Shown here one piece after another: positions 12,901-24,110 of a stretch of 64,000 nt of DNA. The DNA is from Tanytarsus gracilentus (taxonomy: Eukaryota > Arthropoda > Insecta > Diptera > Chironomidae): assembly GCA_038502055.1 (NCBI GenBank), contig JAXRKN010000037.1:3100001-3164000 (forward strand), read 5' to 3'. Each line of letters begins with the position of its first letter. The first letter of the stretch is position 1. The translations under genes and the position numbers were made by a program. Under the pieces are notes generated by a model. That model had not been told where the DNA came from and did no database searches. It saw only the letters and a list, made by a program, of their open reading frames with translations.

Positions 12901-14995
12901 TTTGAATTCTCAAGTTTAGATGGAAAGTTCGGATTTTTTTTATTGTTTAGAAAGACTTTAAAAAATCACTACGAAAGAATTTTAAAAAATTTGTCCTCAC
13001 TCAAAATTTTTTAAATTAGATTTTCATTGCGGCTCAATAAAAATAATCATTGAAATAATCTGAAATCATTTTCGCATTCCTGGATTTACTTTTTTATGGT
13101 TTTTTGATTGGGAAAATATTTAAATTAATTTAATGAGGTGCAACTCAAGAAACGTGGAAATGAGGTAAGAAGAGCGAGAAATGGTCAAATAATGTTCATG
13201 AAATCCATGTTAATTAGGTCAATTAACATGCTCCAGAAGTCTCATCATTGAGTGATGATGATCAGAGCACAAAATATTCCCGGAATTGAGTGAGCAGAAA
13301 ATCATCGGCTGTCGATTTAGAAAAATGAAAAGATTTAATTTGAGATTATGCGAAATGAGGAAATTTCAAGTTGCTGCCGTTATTTTTTTTCTCCATTGAC
13401 TTTACTAATCGATGTTAATCCACGCGCTATTAAAAGAGATTAATTTACACTTTTAATGATGTCTTATTAGAAATGTCACAACGGAAAGGAGAAAAGAAAT
13501 TTCAACATGACGATGAGATTAAAAATTATTTTTTAGCAAAATCGGCAGCGTCATTTTGCTAATTAAAAGGCGTAAATGTTGTTTTAAGCTATCAGTTACA
13601 ATCCTCGCATTTATCGATGACAAACAACAGGAAATGAGAAATCAAAAAAGTCTCAGTGAAATTTTATGCAGAGACTAGAAGAAAATATTTGAATTGAATG
13701 CAATTTGATGCCTAAATGTGGAGGCAGAGAGCTGAGTTAAGTTGTAATAAAATCGATAGCGCAAGAAAAAAGTTTATATGGAGAGAAGATAATTGAAGCA
13801 GGAGGAATGCAAATGCAGAAATGAGAAAATAACAAATTTGTTTCTTTCAATTTTTATGTTTTCATTCAGAGCACTCCGCGAAGCAAAGCTGCTGTTGCCG
13901 ACTGTGACTCGAGCGATTGTAAAACATGAGCAAATCCATGTTTAACTATTTCGCGAAATAAAATGTAAAATTGAATATAAACTGCATGGTCTGAAAATGA
14001 ATCTACTAGCACTGGGTGAAAGAACTGTTATTTTATCCACAATTGTTCTTTTCCCAAGCCAATCTATCGACCATTCTTAAAAGCAAATTTATTTTTTTTA
14101 CATCCAAAAAAATTCTCTACCACAAAGTTAAGATTAATGTGCGCTGGAGGTGGCGCACAAGATGACAATTTATTTACAATGGAATTAAAACCAACAAAGC
14201 ATGATGATGAAAGAAACACGCAGAGATATCAAGGAATGATCACAACTTTAAAATTATATCACTTTATAAAATATTTCAGAGATTTTATAAAAATTTATCA
14301 TTCCTTGTAAAATTAACACAGAAAGTGAGAATGAGTTGTACGCACAGTGTACATAGTTATTATTTGTGAAGCATAAAGCAACTCTTAAAAATCATAATCA
14401 ACAACAGCATAGCAGCTAGGCTTTTGTAATGAATGATGTGGATAGAAGAAGGTAGCTGTAGCATTAGTTAATAAAACTTGTTCTTCTTCTCCCCATTTAA
14501 AAGTTTATGAATGGAACGCGCGAGCCATAGAAAGTCGAGTAATTATTGTCATTAATTCACAATTCTTCTCACCTTATTCTTGTCCGACTCGGCGGCTGCA
14601 TTTAAATTTCCAAAATTAGCGTTGCTCATTACGGGACTCAAACTTGGTCTAACGGGAGCCCTCGTCGATGCACTGACACGATTTTTTGTCTGTATCACTT
14701 TTGGCGGCTTCCGAAATGACTTTTGCGATGGAACATCATCATCCTCCTTCTGTTCAGCTTGCGTGACATTCGACGCTTTCGATGTCAAATCACGCTTGTG
14801 TTGTCGCTTTAATCGCATACTTTCATTCTCACGTTGTAAATCTCTCGCAATCACTTCACGCACCATTCGCGTCACATTTTCATCTTCCCAAATGCTCGGC
14901 AAATCAATTAAGCCCTCATCAACACTTTGCGTTGAAGCTGATGACAATACGAAAAATTGGAGCAGAAGAATAAATTTCACTAAACTTTTCGACAT
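9924..14995 (-). CDS. Secreted cysteine-rich protein, function unknown
   Basis: Coding exons on the minus strand are 14995-14573, 12175-12095, 12016-11955, 10438-10209 and 10141-9924, giving 337 residues with all joins in phase. Residues 1-20 form a signal peptide (SLVKFILLLQFFVLSSA). A polar linker of about 120 residues follows, with possible N-glycosylation sites (NVT, NES) and dibasic sites RLKR (61-64) and HKR (66-68), where a convertase could release a C-terminal domain. The C-terminal half, from about residue 160, holds ten cysteines, including VCVCPP, DPC, TC, LRDC, VICKCP and GMLC, ending in an acidic serine-rich tail. It looks like a secreted disulfide-rich domain of a conserved arthropod type, but I cannot assign a named family. 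Intron 1 (2.4 kb) contains one arm of the long inverted repeat. Confidence 0.8.
13161..14223 (+). repeat. Left arm of a 1,063-bp inverted repeat
   Basis: This segment, starting TGAGGTAAGAAGAGCG and ending AAACACGCAG, is the reverse complement of 21527-22589. Both arms are exactly 1,063 bp. I noticed seven single-base differences and no length difference, so identity is about 99%. The arm lies inside intron 1 of the cysteine-rich gene. I see no coding potential in it, no terminal inverted repeats within a single arm, and no shared target duplication at the arm borders. That favours a segmental inverted duplication over a transposon insertion. Confidence 0.9.
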
Positions 14996-17900
14996 TTTCT
15001 CACAGAAGTTTTTTTTATGTTAATGCTAAATTATTGCTTTTAACTCTCACGAAAATTTTCTTTCACTATTTAATGCTTTTCTCGACTCACAACTGCTTTA
15101 TCATGATAAATTGTTCATGGTTTATTTTATGTGCAATATCCACTAATAATCCATTGTTTTCTCTAAACACAACTCTCAACAATTTCCTTGTGATAAAAAA
15201 AAATGTTCGACGAAAATTCCAGCACGTTCAGAACAGAGCACAAGTTTGCAATTAAAGGAGAGAAAAAACTATCCGATTCAAACTGAATTACACGCTTTAC
15301 GTGATTTAGATTTTTGTCGATTTTTTTTAAGAGGAAATATTTTAGCAAGAGCGCGAGATGAGGAACGTCTAGTTGCTTCCAATTCCCGCGATACAATGAG
15401 CGATGTTGGAATTATGTGAGGCGAAAGAAAGTAAAAAAAGAAAGAATTGCTAATACACAATCAACATCATCGACAAAGTCGTCGCCGATGTAAGAAGCGA
15501 GCACACGAGAGAGAACGAAACTCTCGAGCTTCAACGGAATCGGAAATGCTGCTTCATCTTTTCTCATTGTCTTAAGCATGAGAGCGAGAGATATTTACTT
15601 ACTGTTTGTTATGGCAAAAAGAAAATTAAATTGTGGTTTTTTTTTCATGAGAAATATCTTGGCTAAATTTATATCAAAGTTTTCATTAATTTCAACTTGA
15701 GGAATTTTTTTTTCAAAAATATCTTTCATGTCCATCCCTCTAAAGATGCCTTTAAATCAAAACAATTCGTCATAGGAAATGATCAACTTTGAGAAGTAAA
15801 GCAACAATGGTAATTATAATCGATTACTGATGGTAATTATTGGGTAGAGCTTGAGATTATTGTGAAAATAGTCAACAACCAATAATTATTAATGTATCAA
15901 TTCAATTTTGCGGAGAGAAATTTCGCTATTTTCTCATAATAATTATTTTAAATTTGTTTAATGCCTTTGCGAGAATTGCTTTAGTCTTTCCGGTTATAAG
16001 CATGTAAATTTCATTGATTTAGATTTTTTTTATTGCTGCCATAAAAAAGTTAATTTAAAAAATCAATATCTAAATCCTGAAATAATTTTTTTGCTCTAGT
16101 TCCGCAATTTTATGACGTTTATATTACTTAACTTTATGACATTCTCACCCAGCATGTTACTTAATTAAAATAATTTCATTCTATTTCTGTTACTCTAGTG
16201 GCCCACATTTTAACAAGAGCCATTCTCGTAGTGAATTATGTGCATAGAGTGATTTTAGTGTGGATATAATTGATGTTCGAAGAGCAATTAACTGCAGTTC
16301 TACCTACTTTCTTAACACCTTAGTCACTATAATTATTTTCTTCATCTCACGTATGATATTCTAGCATTTAAATCTTTTGTACTCGCGGTCAATGATTACC
16401 GTAGAAAGAATAGAAAAAGTAAATTATATTTCAGCAGGAATACCGTAATTCATTTTTTATTGTTTTAGAATTGAATTAAGATTTTTTTATTTGCTGAATT
16501 TATTTTTTTTTATAAATTGATCTCAAAAATTTTAGTTTATCACTAAATTAAATTTCACGCATCAATTAGTTGCAATAATAAATTTTCTGTCTTCCAAAAC
16601 AGGAAGTGAGAATAATTTTTAATCAAGCATAAAAAATTCAACACCCAATAGAGAGTCAAACTTATACAAAAACGCTACAAACCAATCTCATGATAGATTT
16701 ATGAACATTATGTAGATCAATTTCACTGCTTTATGTTTTTTTCATTTTTATACAACATTGTGAAGAGCAAAGATTGTAATATTCTAATGCGCGATAAAGA
16801 AAATTTTATGCACTGATTTTATTTCATCTCTTTTCGTTTATAAAAAAAACTTTGTCTTCCGGAATGTTCAGCGATTTCACTTCAAAGCAAAGCGAGAGAG
16901 AGAGAGAGAAGAAGAAAAATATTTCGATCGACCGATTAAGATGATTATAGATGAGGTCTATGTGTCTTCATAGAAAAAAAATCGAGATCTCGACATTGGT
17001 GCCATCATGAAAAAGATTAACGAGCTCTACTCAAGCGCAAAAAAAATAGCGAAATGAGCTTAAAGGAACGTACGACAATCATGATGAAGATGTCGATTAG
17101 AGGAGGCTTAAATAAAGTAATTTTTGGAAGGAGAGAAACAATTTTATCGTGAAAGCGAAATCAATAATAATTTTTTCTCTGGCTCGTGACTACTTCCTCG
17201 TGGGCAAATTCATGATGCTGCGAGAATAGTTGATTAGTAGGAAGTTCGTGAGGGTAATAAAGTGTTAAACGAACATTAAGATATGCGACGCCGAGAGATA
17301 AATCCGAGATATAATGGAAATTTCGTTCCAAATTAAATATTTTTTAAATAATGGGATGTGTCATGATGTATTTTTTACCCCTCGGTTTTATCTATTTAAT
17401 TTATAACCTAAAGTATTCTCTAAATGTAGCAAAAAAGTAATAAAATCACATCTTGGTAATTTGAGTACTTTTTGTCCACATGACGCTCCATTGTCAACCG
17501 AAAAAACTTTTTTTTATTGAGCGTTAAAAATTCAACACGAAAAAGTATATGCATGCGATGGCATCAAACGAAACCCGAAGCTGTAAACTATGGAAATGAC
17601 CTCATCTCACTTATTAAACTTAAACCTATTTAATAGTATCAAATTTTCACTTTATTATTTTTCTCACGATAACTACATGAGATGAAGACAAACAGTTTGC
17701 ATTTAAAAAAAGCTTTACAATTATTTTCATTTTCTCGTTCAACTTTGACAAATCACAATTATTATCATCAGTATGAGTTTGAAGAAAGAAATTCATTTTC
17801 ATTGATGATGTTGCAAAAAATGCAATTTAATACGTAGAATGCATGAGGCAAGAAAAACACATGGCGGGTAAATGAATGAACCTCAACTCTTAATCCAACA

Positions 17901-20900
17901 CCAAAGACTAAAAAATTATAATATAGGAGAAAATAGTGAAAGAGCTTTCTTTCACATATGCTCGATTCTCAGAACATGAGCATTCAAAATGACGTGTGAA
18001 AATAGTCGGCACAAGAGATTAATGTAAGTGGAGATAGCACTCGTGGTCTCGGTGGTTTTATTGCAGAAAAAAGTGCTCGTTCAATGCCGCTCCGAATTCA
18101 ATTCATGGCAAAATTGCCCACCTCATAATTAAATCCTGTTTTCTCTTTTATCTATTTCGCACTCGACACCGAGAAGTTGAGACACTCTCGAACAATTTTT
18201 GTTGAGGAGAACTAGCTAAACAAATAATTTATTGTTGTCACTTTTTTTTCGCCTAGAAGCGGTGAGAGAAGAGGTGGGAATATGCTACACGGAAATATCG
18301 TGTCATGGAATGCTTTTCAATTCAATTTTTCGACATGATTGAAGGCCTTCATTCTTTTAATTGAATCCAATGCTAATAACGAGTTTTGTGTAAATTGAAG
18401 ACAGTAGAAAGAAGTTCCAGTGAAAGAGCGAGGCGATGGAAAAAAAGGTTTATGTTTTTGTAGATATTTAATTATTGATAATTTATGCAAAATTGATACA
18501 AACAACTTTCAATTCTATTAACCTCACTCGATTTATTCGAGATAAAGACGAGTCGAATGGATGCGGTTGAACCTTTACATAAATCTCGAGAGAGAGATGT
18601 CAATAAATAAAAAATTTCTTCAATGATTTACTTATGTGGAAAAATAATTATGATGATAGAGAGATTTTTCATTAATGAGCAAATTTTAATGAGGTTGGTA
18701 GCTGCATAATTAGAAAAAAATTATAATCAAAACTAATTCAATTTATTTATTAAATTTCATGATCACTTACAATGTTTGTTGAAAATTCTATCGGCTCGTT
18801 AAATCGTTCATAGAAAATTATAACAATAAGCTCTCTCCCAAAACGGTATTCTAAACTTCCTTGTATAGTGCACCGCCGCACACAAAAAAATAATAGAAAA
18901 TAATTGTGCCAATAAAAATAAAAAGGTGAATGGTAGTAATAACAATGTTTGGATCAATTCTGTGCATTATTTTTTTTTGATTAATTTGCTTTATTCTCAA
19001 TCATTGATGTTACCCCAAAGTAAGTGAGTACACTCACAAAACTGAAAAATGCAATAAATCATGATGGAAAATGGGAATTTTTCTGATATGCGCGAGCTTG
19101 GCATTTTAAATAACAATTCGAAATTGAGGCTGAATCTAAAATGTCTCAATCTTTTCTCTCTCTCTCTTTCTGAAGCATCTCCTCGAGGCCGAGCCGCGAT
19201 GCAAAGAAGGTGGAACCAGTGCGCGTGATTGCTTGTCCATTTAATTTTATGGACTACTTCTTTCATTTGGAAATGTTTTCGTTATAAACATTTTCTAACA
19301 ATAAAGATGGCTAATGGCCAGTGCAGTGTAGCTATGTAGAGAGTACATCTTTCACTCACTATATACACGGCGAATAACAAAAGACGATTATCATCATTAA
19401 CGTTCCATCGAAAATAGGAAAAAAATGAGAGGAAACTTCTTAGATTTTCATATATATGTACTTACTGTATTTATTTTGGAGAACCGCGATAATATGCAAG
19501 CGCATTGCCAGTTAACAGAATGATGTGCAAGAGTTATTAGTGCTGACGTTCCAGAGTCATAGCTTTAACAGCATTAAGCAGCTCATAATATGAATGTAAT
19601 TATATACGTTGTACCTTGCTGAAGTTGTCAATTTGAAGCATAATGAATTTTATAGTAGCAACAAACCTGCTATTGAATATAAATGGGAAAATGATGATGC
19701 ATAAGTAGATATAAACTATGCAAACCAATATTCAGGAGGTTTTCTTCTTACACAGCTTGTGAAAAGAATGTCAGGCGATGGACACATTTTTTTGCTAAAA
19801 CTTTTATAACTTTTAGAATTTTATAAGAAAAATAAATAAAATTTTCTATTCAAAAAATGATAATTCATTTATGTAAATAACCGCACACCCCTCGTCTGTA
19901 AATTGAGAATGAAATAAGCAAAGTTCAAGACGAAGAAGAAATAAACGAGCATTATTTTCATAAATTTATTTTCTACCATGTGAGAATGACATGAATATTC
20001 AAAGTATTTTCATTTTAAAGCGAATTCTTTTAACAATTTACCAATTTTGCGAGAAAATTCTCAAATTGATTTTGATGAACGTTAAATATATTAAAATTAT
20101 CTAATTGAACCATCATCATTATCATTAGAGAATGAATTTATGAACGTTATAGTTCAATTTGTCGATCGCTATCGTTTTATGGCCATAAACATAAAAAACA
20201 ATGTATCTGCTTGTGCTCGTAGGCAAAAAGAATTTTTCTGTTTTTGTAAAATTATCATACGGAGTTTGTTAACCACAGCAAAGAATATCGACTTACATAA
20301 AAAGCTACACAGAAATTGATCCACATAAATCTATCATGAGCTTTTTTGTAATCTCATCTCATTTCCTCTTTCCATTCGAGACAGTAAGACTCTTTTTGTG
20401 TTCTCTATGCGGATTCTCTTTTTTGAACGCATTGGTGATCAAAATCATGATTCATCATGATACTCTTCAATGAGACAACCGTGGAAATTAAATTTCCAAA
20501 GCAAAAAAGCTGCAAATTAGATATTGAGGAAACATGATTGACTTCAGTGGCTGGTGATTTATGGAGGAAAAAATTATTACCTTCGTAAACACCGTGTGAA
20601 CAATGTGACTTGTGAAAATTGAAAGCTTTCAAGAGGAAATTTTACAAATGAGTTTAATTTTATCAAAGTAAAATTTGTTAACATTTTTACTTAAATTTGT
20701 AGAAAGTCTTCAACGAACAGATAAGAAAACCAATCCATCATTTTTCATTATCACTCAAACGACCTCTAAAGAAAATCAAAAGATTTAAATGCGAGCACAA
20801 AACACGGACATGATAATGGTGTGAGAGGAAAAGTAGAACAGTTAATTGCTCTTCGAACATCGGTTATCTCTCCAAACGAAATCAGTGGTTTCGACGATGA

Positions 20901-21526
20901 GAATGTGGAGCGCGAGTACATGAGTGATTGAAGATGGAACATTTTGGACCTAAATTTGAACCGAATTCCCACCGCGAGTAATTTACTTACGTTAGAATAT
21001 TCTTCTTATTCGCACTCAATAGGTTCATTGACTTTTCTTCCCATGAAATATTGATTCTATTTTATTATGTTCCATCATTACTTAACAGTAGCTGGTGAGA
21101 AACCGCTCTATTCCGTCTTAAGCGCTCCCGTAAGCCTAAACAATAAAATTAGAGAAAACAATAATAACGAATGGACACACACAAAACCTCATTCGTCAAT
21201 GGAGACACATTTACAGTTCACTTTTATGAGATGACTATAAAAAAATTCTGAATTAAGATTAATATAAAAAAGCGATGCAGGGAGAAAAGGCATTAAATTA
21301 TTAATTTGATTATTTTTTTCTGAATTGTAATAATTGAATCAAATTAACTTCAATCAACAGATTACGGACTGTAAAGTAACTGCTGCTGGCTTTCAGATCA
21401 CCGTCATTACATCATGAAGTTCTAATTATCGTCTGCACGCTGCATATTAACTTAGGCATTCTCTTGTAATCACTTCATTCTAAGACTTGATGATATTGTT
21501 TTGTGCACAAAGCCACACACTTTTAG
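14996..21526. other. Gene-poor region upstream of the cysteine-rich gene
   Basis: No coding exon is supported. Short GA-rich runs occur near 16890-16912 and CT runs near 19155-19172. The first part should contain the promoter and 5' UTR of the cysteine-rich gene, and distal untranslated exons or enhancers are possible. Open frames here are short and mostly overlap in opposing frames without splice support. Confidence 0.5.
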
Positions 21527-22589
21527 CTGCGTGTTTCTTTCATCATCATGCTTTGTTGGTTTTAATTCCATTGTAAATAAATTGTCATCTTGTGCGCCAC
21601 CTCCAGCGCACATTAATCTTAACTTTGTGGTATAGAATTTTTTTGGATGTAAAAAAAATAAATTTGCTTTTAAGAATGGTCGATAGATTGGCTTGGGAAA
21701 AGAACAATTGTGGATAAAATAACAGTTCTTTCACCCAGTGCTAGTAGATTCATTCTCAGACCATGCAGTTTATATTCAATTTTACATTTTATTTCGCGAA
21801 ATAGTTAAACATGGATATGCTCATGTTTTACAATCGCTCGAGTCACAGTCGGCAACAGCAGCTTTGCTTCGCGGAGTGCTCTGAATGAAAACATAAAAAT
21901 TGAACGAAACAAATTTGTTATTTTCCCATTTCTGCATTTGCATTCCTCCTGCTTCAATTATCTTCTCTCCATATAAACTTTTTTCTTGCGCTATCGATTT
22001 TATTACAACTTAACTCAGCTCTCTGCCTCCACATTTAGGCATCAAATTGCATTCAATTCAAATATTTTCTTCTAGTCTCTGCATAAAATTTCACTGAGAC
22101 TTTTTTGATTTCTCATTTCCTGTTGTTTGTCATCGATAAATGCGAGGATTGTAACTGATAGCTTAAAACAACATTTACGCCTTTTAATTAGCAAAATGAC
22201 GCTGCCGATTTTGCTAAAAAATAATTTTTAATCTCATCGTCATGTTGAAATTTCTTTTCTCCTTTCCGTTGTGACATTTCTAATAAGACATCATTAAAAG
22301 TGTAAATTAATCTCTTTTAATAGCGCGTGGATTAACATCGATTAGTAAAGTCAATGGAGAAAAAAAATAACGGCAGCAACTTGAAATTTCCTCATTTCGC
22401 ATAATCTCAAATTAAATCTTTTCATTTTTCTAAATCGACAGCCGATGATTTTCTGCTCACTCAATTCCGGGAATATTTTGTGCTCTGATCATCATTACTC
22501 AATGATGAGACTTCTGGAGCATGTTAATTGACCTAATTAACATGGATTTGATGAACATTATTTGACCATTTCTCGCTCTTCTTACCTCA
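21527..22589 (-). repeat. Right arm of the 1,063-bp inverted repeat
   Basis: This is the reverse-complement partner of 13161-14223. It lies about 6.5 kb upstream of the start codon of the cysteine-rich gene, so the two arms bracket that gene's first exon and the DNA upstream of it. The spacer between the arms (14224-21526) is about 7.3 kb. Confidence 0.9.
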
Positions 22590-23189
22590 ATATAATAATT
22601 TTGATTCCAGCCACACCAGTTGCACAGCTGATGAATGATAAATTTTAATATAAATTGACCACGACATGATTTGAATAAAGAAGAAGATTGCTATTATGAT
22701 GTGCAGCATTAAAAAATTTAAAACAGAAAAATCGAGCTCGTATTCTTTTCAATTCACATACAATAGTAAATGCGAAAAAATAGCTCAAATGAGATCAAAT
22801 CAGTTCATGCTGCTGTACGGAAAATTCTCACGCCTAAATACCACAAAATGATGCAACCAGCAACGCAGATGTGAAACTTTTGTACATCTCTGTGAGTAAT
22901 TTATTATTGATCCTCGGCTATGAGTTTAAATCAATTTTTTACAAAAAAAATAATTTATGCTAATTCACAAAATTCCAAAAACCATTTTAAAGTCATGTCT
23001 CAATCATCATTTTCATGAATCAAAAATTCATTTCATCAAATTCGCAAATAAAACATTAAAAATTTGCGGGAGATTGAAATAATTTTTAAGATTTATTACA
23101 TTTATTCATCTCGTGCTGCTGCCGTAGATAATCGATCTCAACTAACGGGAGAATTAGCTGCGAATTAAAATGTCATCGATGCTGTTTAA

Positions 23190-24110
23190 AAAAATGTTTC
23201 AAAACCCACACGTGGGTGTTGCCGCGTAACCCACTGTAACAGATCGGTATTGAAAGTCATTTTGGGGAAGCCTTTTAGGAGAAGCCTTGGGGAAGCCTCT
23301 GGGGAAGCCTTTTAGGTGAAGCCTTGGGGAAGCCTTATAGGGGAAGCCTTACCTTACGATGTTGACTCTTCCGTGGTTGATATATAAATGAGCTTGAGAG
23401 AGAAAATTTTTGCCTTATATATGAAAAATTGGGGAAGGCTTAGAGAAGTTATTTTCCATTATGTTCCATTTTCCATCATGTTCCATTTTCCATTATGTTC
23501 CATTTTCCATTATGTTCCATTTTCCATTATGTTCCATTTTCCATCATGTTCCATTTTCCATCATGTTCCATTTTCCATCATGTTCCATTTTCCATCATGT
23601 TCCATTTTCCATCATGTTCCATTTTCCATCATGTTCCATTTTCCATCATGTTCCATTTTCCATCATGTTCCATTTTCCATCATGTTCCATTTTCCATCAT
23701 GTTCCATTTTCCATCATGTTCCATTTTTCATCATGTTCCATTTTCCATTATGTTCCATTTTCCATCATGTTCCATTTTCCATCATGTTCCATTTTCCATT
23801 ATGTTCCACTTTCCACCATGTTCCACTAGCAACCAATTCCTGGTCCAATCCCGAGTTCAACGATACCCATGAAGCCATATAAGAGAAAATTTGTATGAAA
23901 AATGGACATTATGGCGGTCCATGGCACGACCTGTGGTCATGACCCAAAAAATTCCTAAAATGGGCTAATATAGACCCCAAGACCTATCATCTGGCGAAAA
24001 CCCGAAGTCTCTAGCTGGTCCAGGGGCCGAGATCTCACTGGAACAGACAGACGACAGACGGAATCACGAGCATATAAGCGTTACCACACTAGTGTGGGTT
24101 ACGCTAAAAA
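23190..24110 (+). mobile_element. Minisatellite-bearing non-autonomous element, copy 1
   Basis: The element is defined by comparison with 56122-56881. It has a 5' block (AAAATGTTTCAAAACCCACA and onward, including a CCCAC-AC-GTGGG hairpin), a variable middle with GGGGAAGCCTT-type short repeats and a 17-bp tandem array, and a nearly invariant 3' block of about 275 bp (23836-24110). The 3' end carries the perfect palindrome CCACACTAGTGTGG, followed by GTTACGCTAAAAA. AACCCACAC appears near the 5' end, and inverted near the 3' end as GTGTGGGTT. There is no transposase. A short 5' block, a tandem-repeat core and a conserved hairpin 3' end recall Helitron-derived non-autonomous elements, but the class is not proven. 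Confidence 0.75.
23453..23829 (+). repeat. 17-bp minisatellite, about 22 units
   Basis: The unit is ATGTTCCATTTTCCATC, repeated about 22 times. Variation is mostly ATC/ATT at the unit end and a few C substitutions at the right end. Because 17 is not a multiple of three and the unit lacks stops, all three forward frames stay open. That produces long spurious frames with a 17-residue period. Confidence 0.95.

Noticed and set aside
14232..14312. AAGGAATGAT...ATCATTCCTT short inverted repeat as a MITE
   Set aside because: The arms are only about 10 bp and there is no clear target duplication. In AT-rich DNA this is weak evidence.
14580..15023. 147-residue plus-strand open frame opposite exon 1 of the cysteine-rich gene
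   Set aside because: It is antisense to an exon with a signal peptide and good splice sites, and has no recognisable domain itself.
23453..23829. CRISPR-like array
   Set aside because: The units are contiguous 17-bp repeats with no unique spacers, in a eukaryotic genome.
23388..23882. Open frames of 122-164 residues with a repeating F-H-F-P-S-C-S-I pattern
   Set aside because: They are by-products of the stop-free 17-bp minisatellite, open in all three frames, and lie inside a mobile element.
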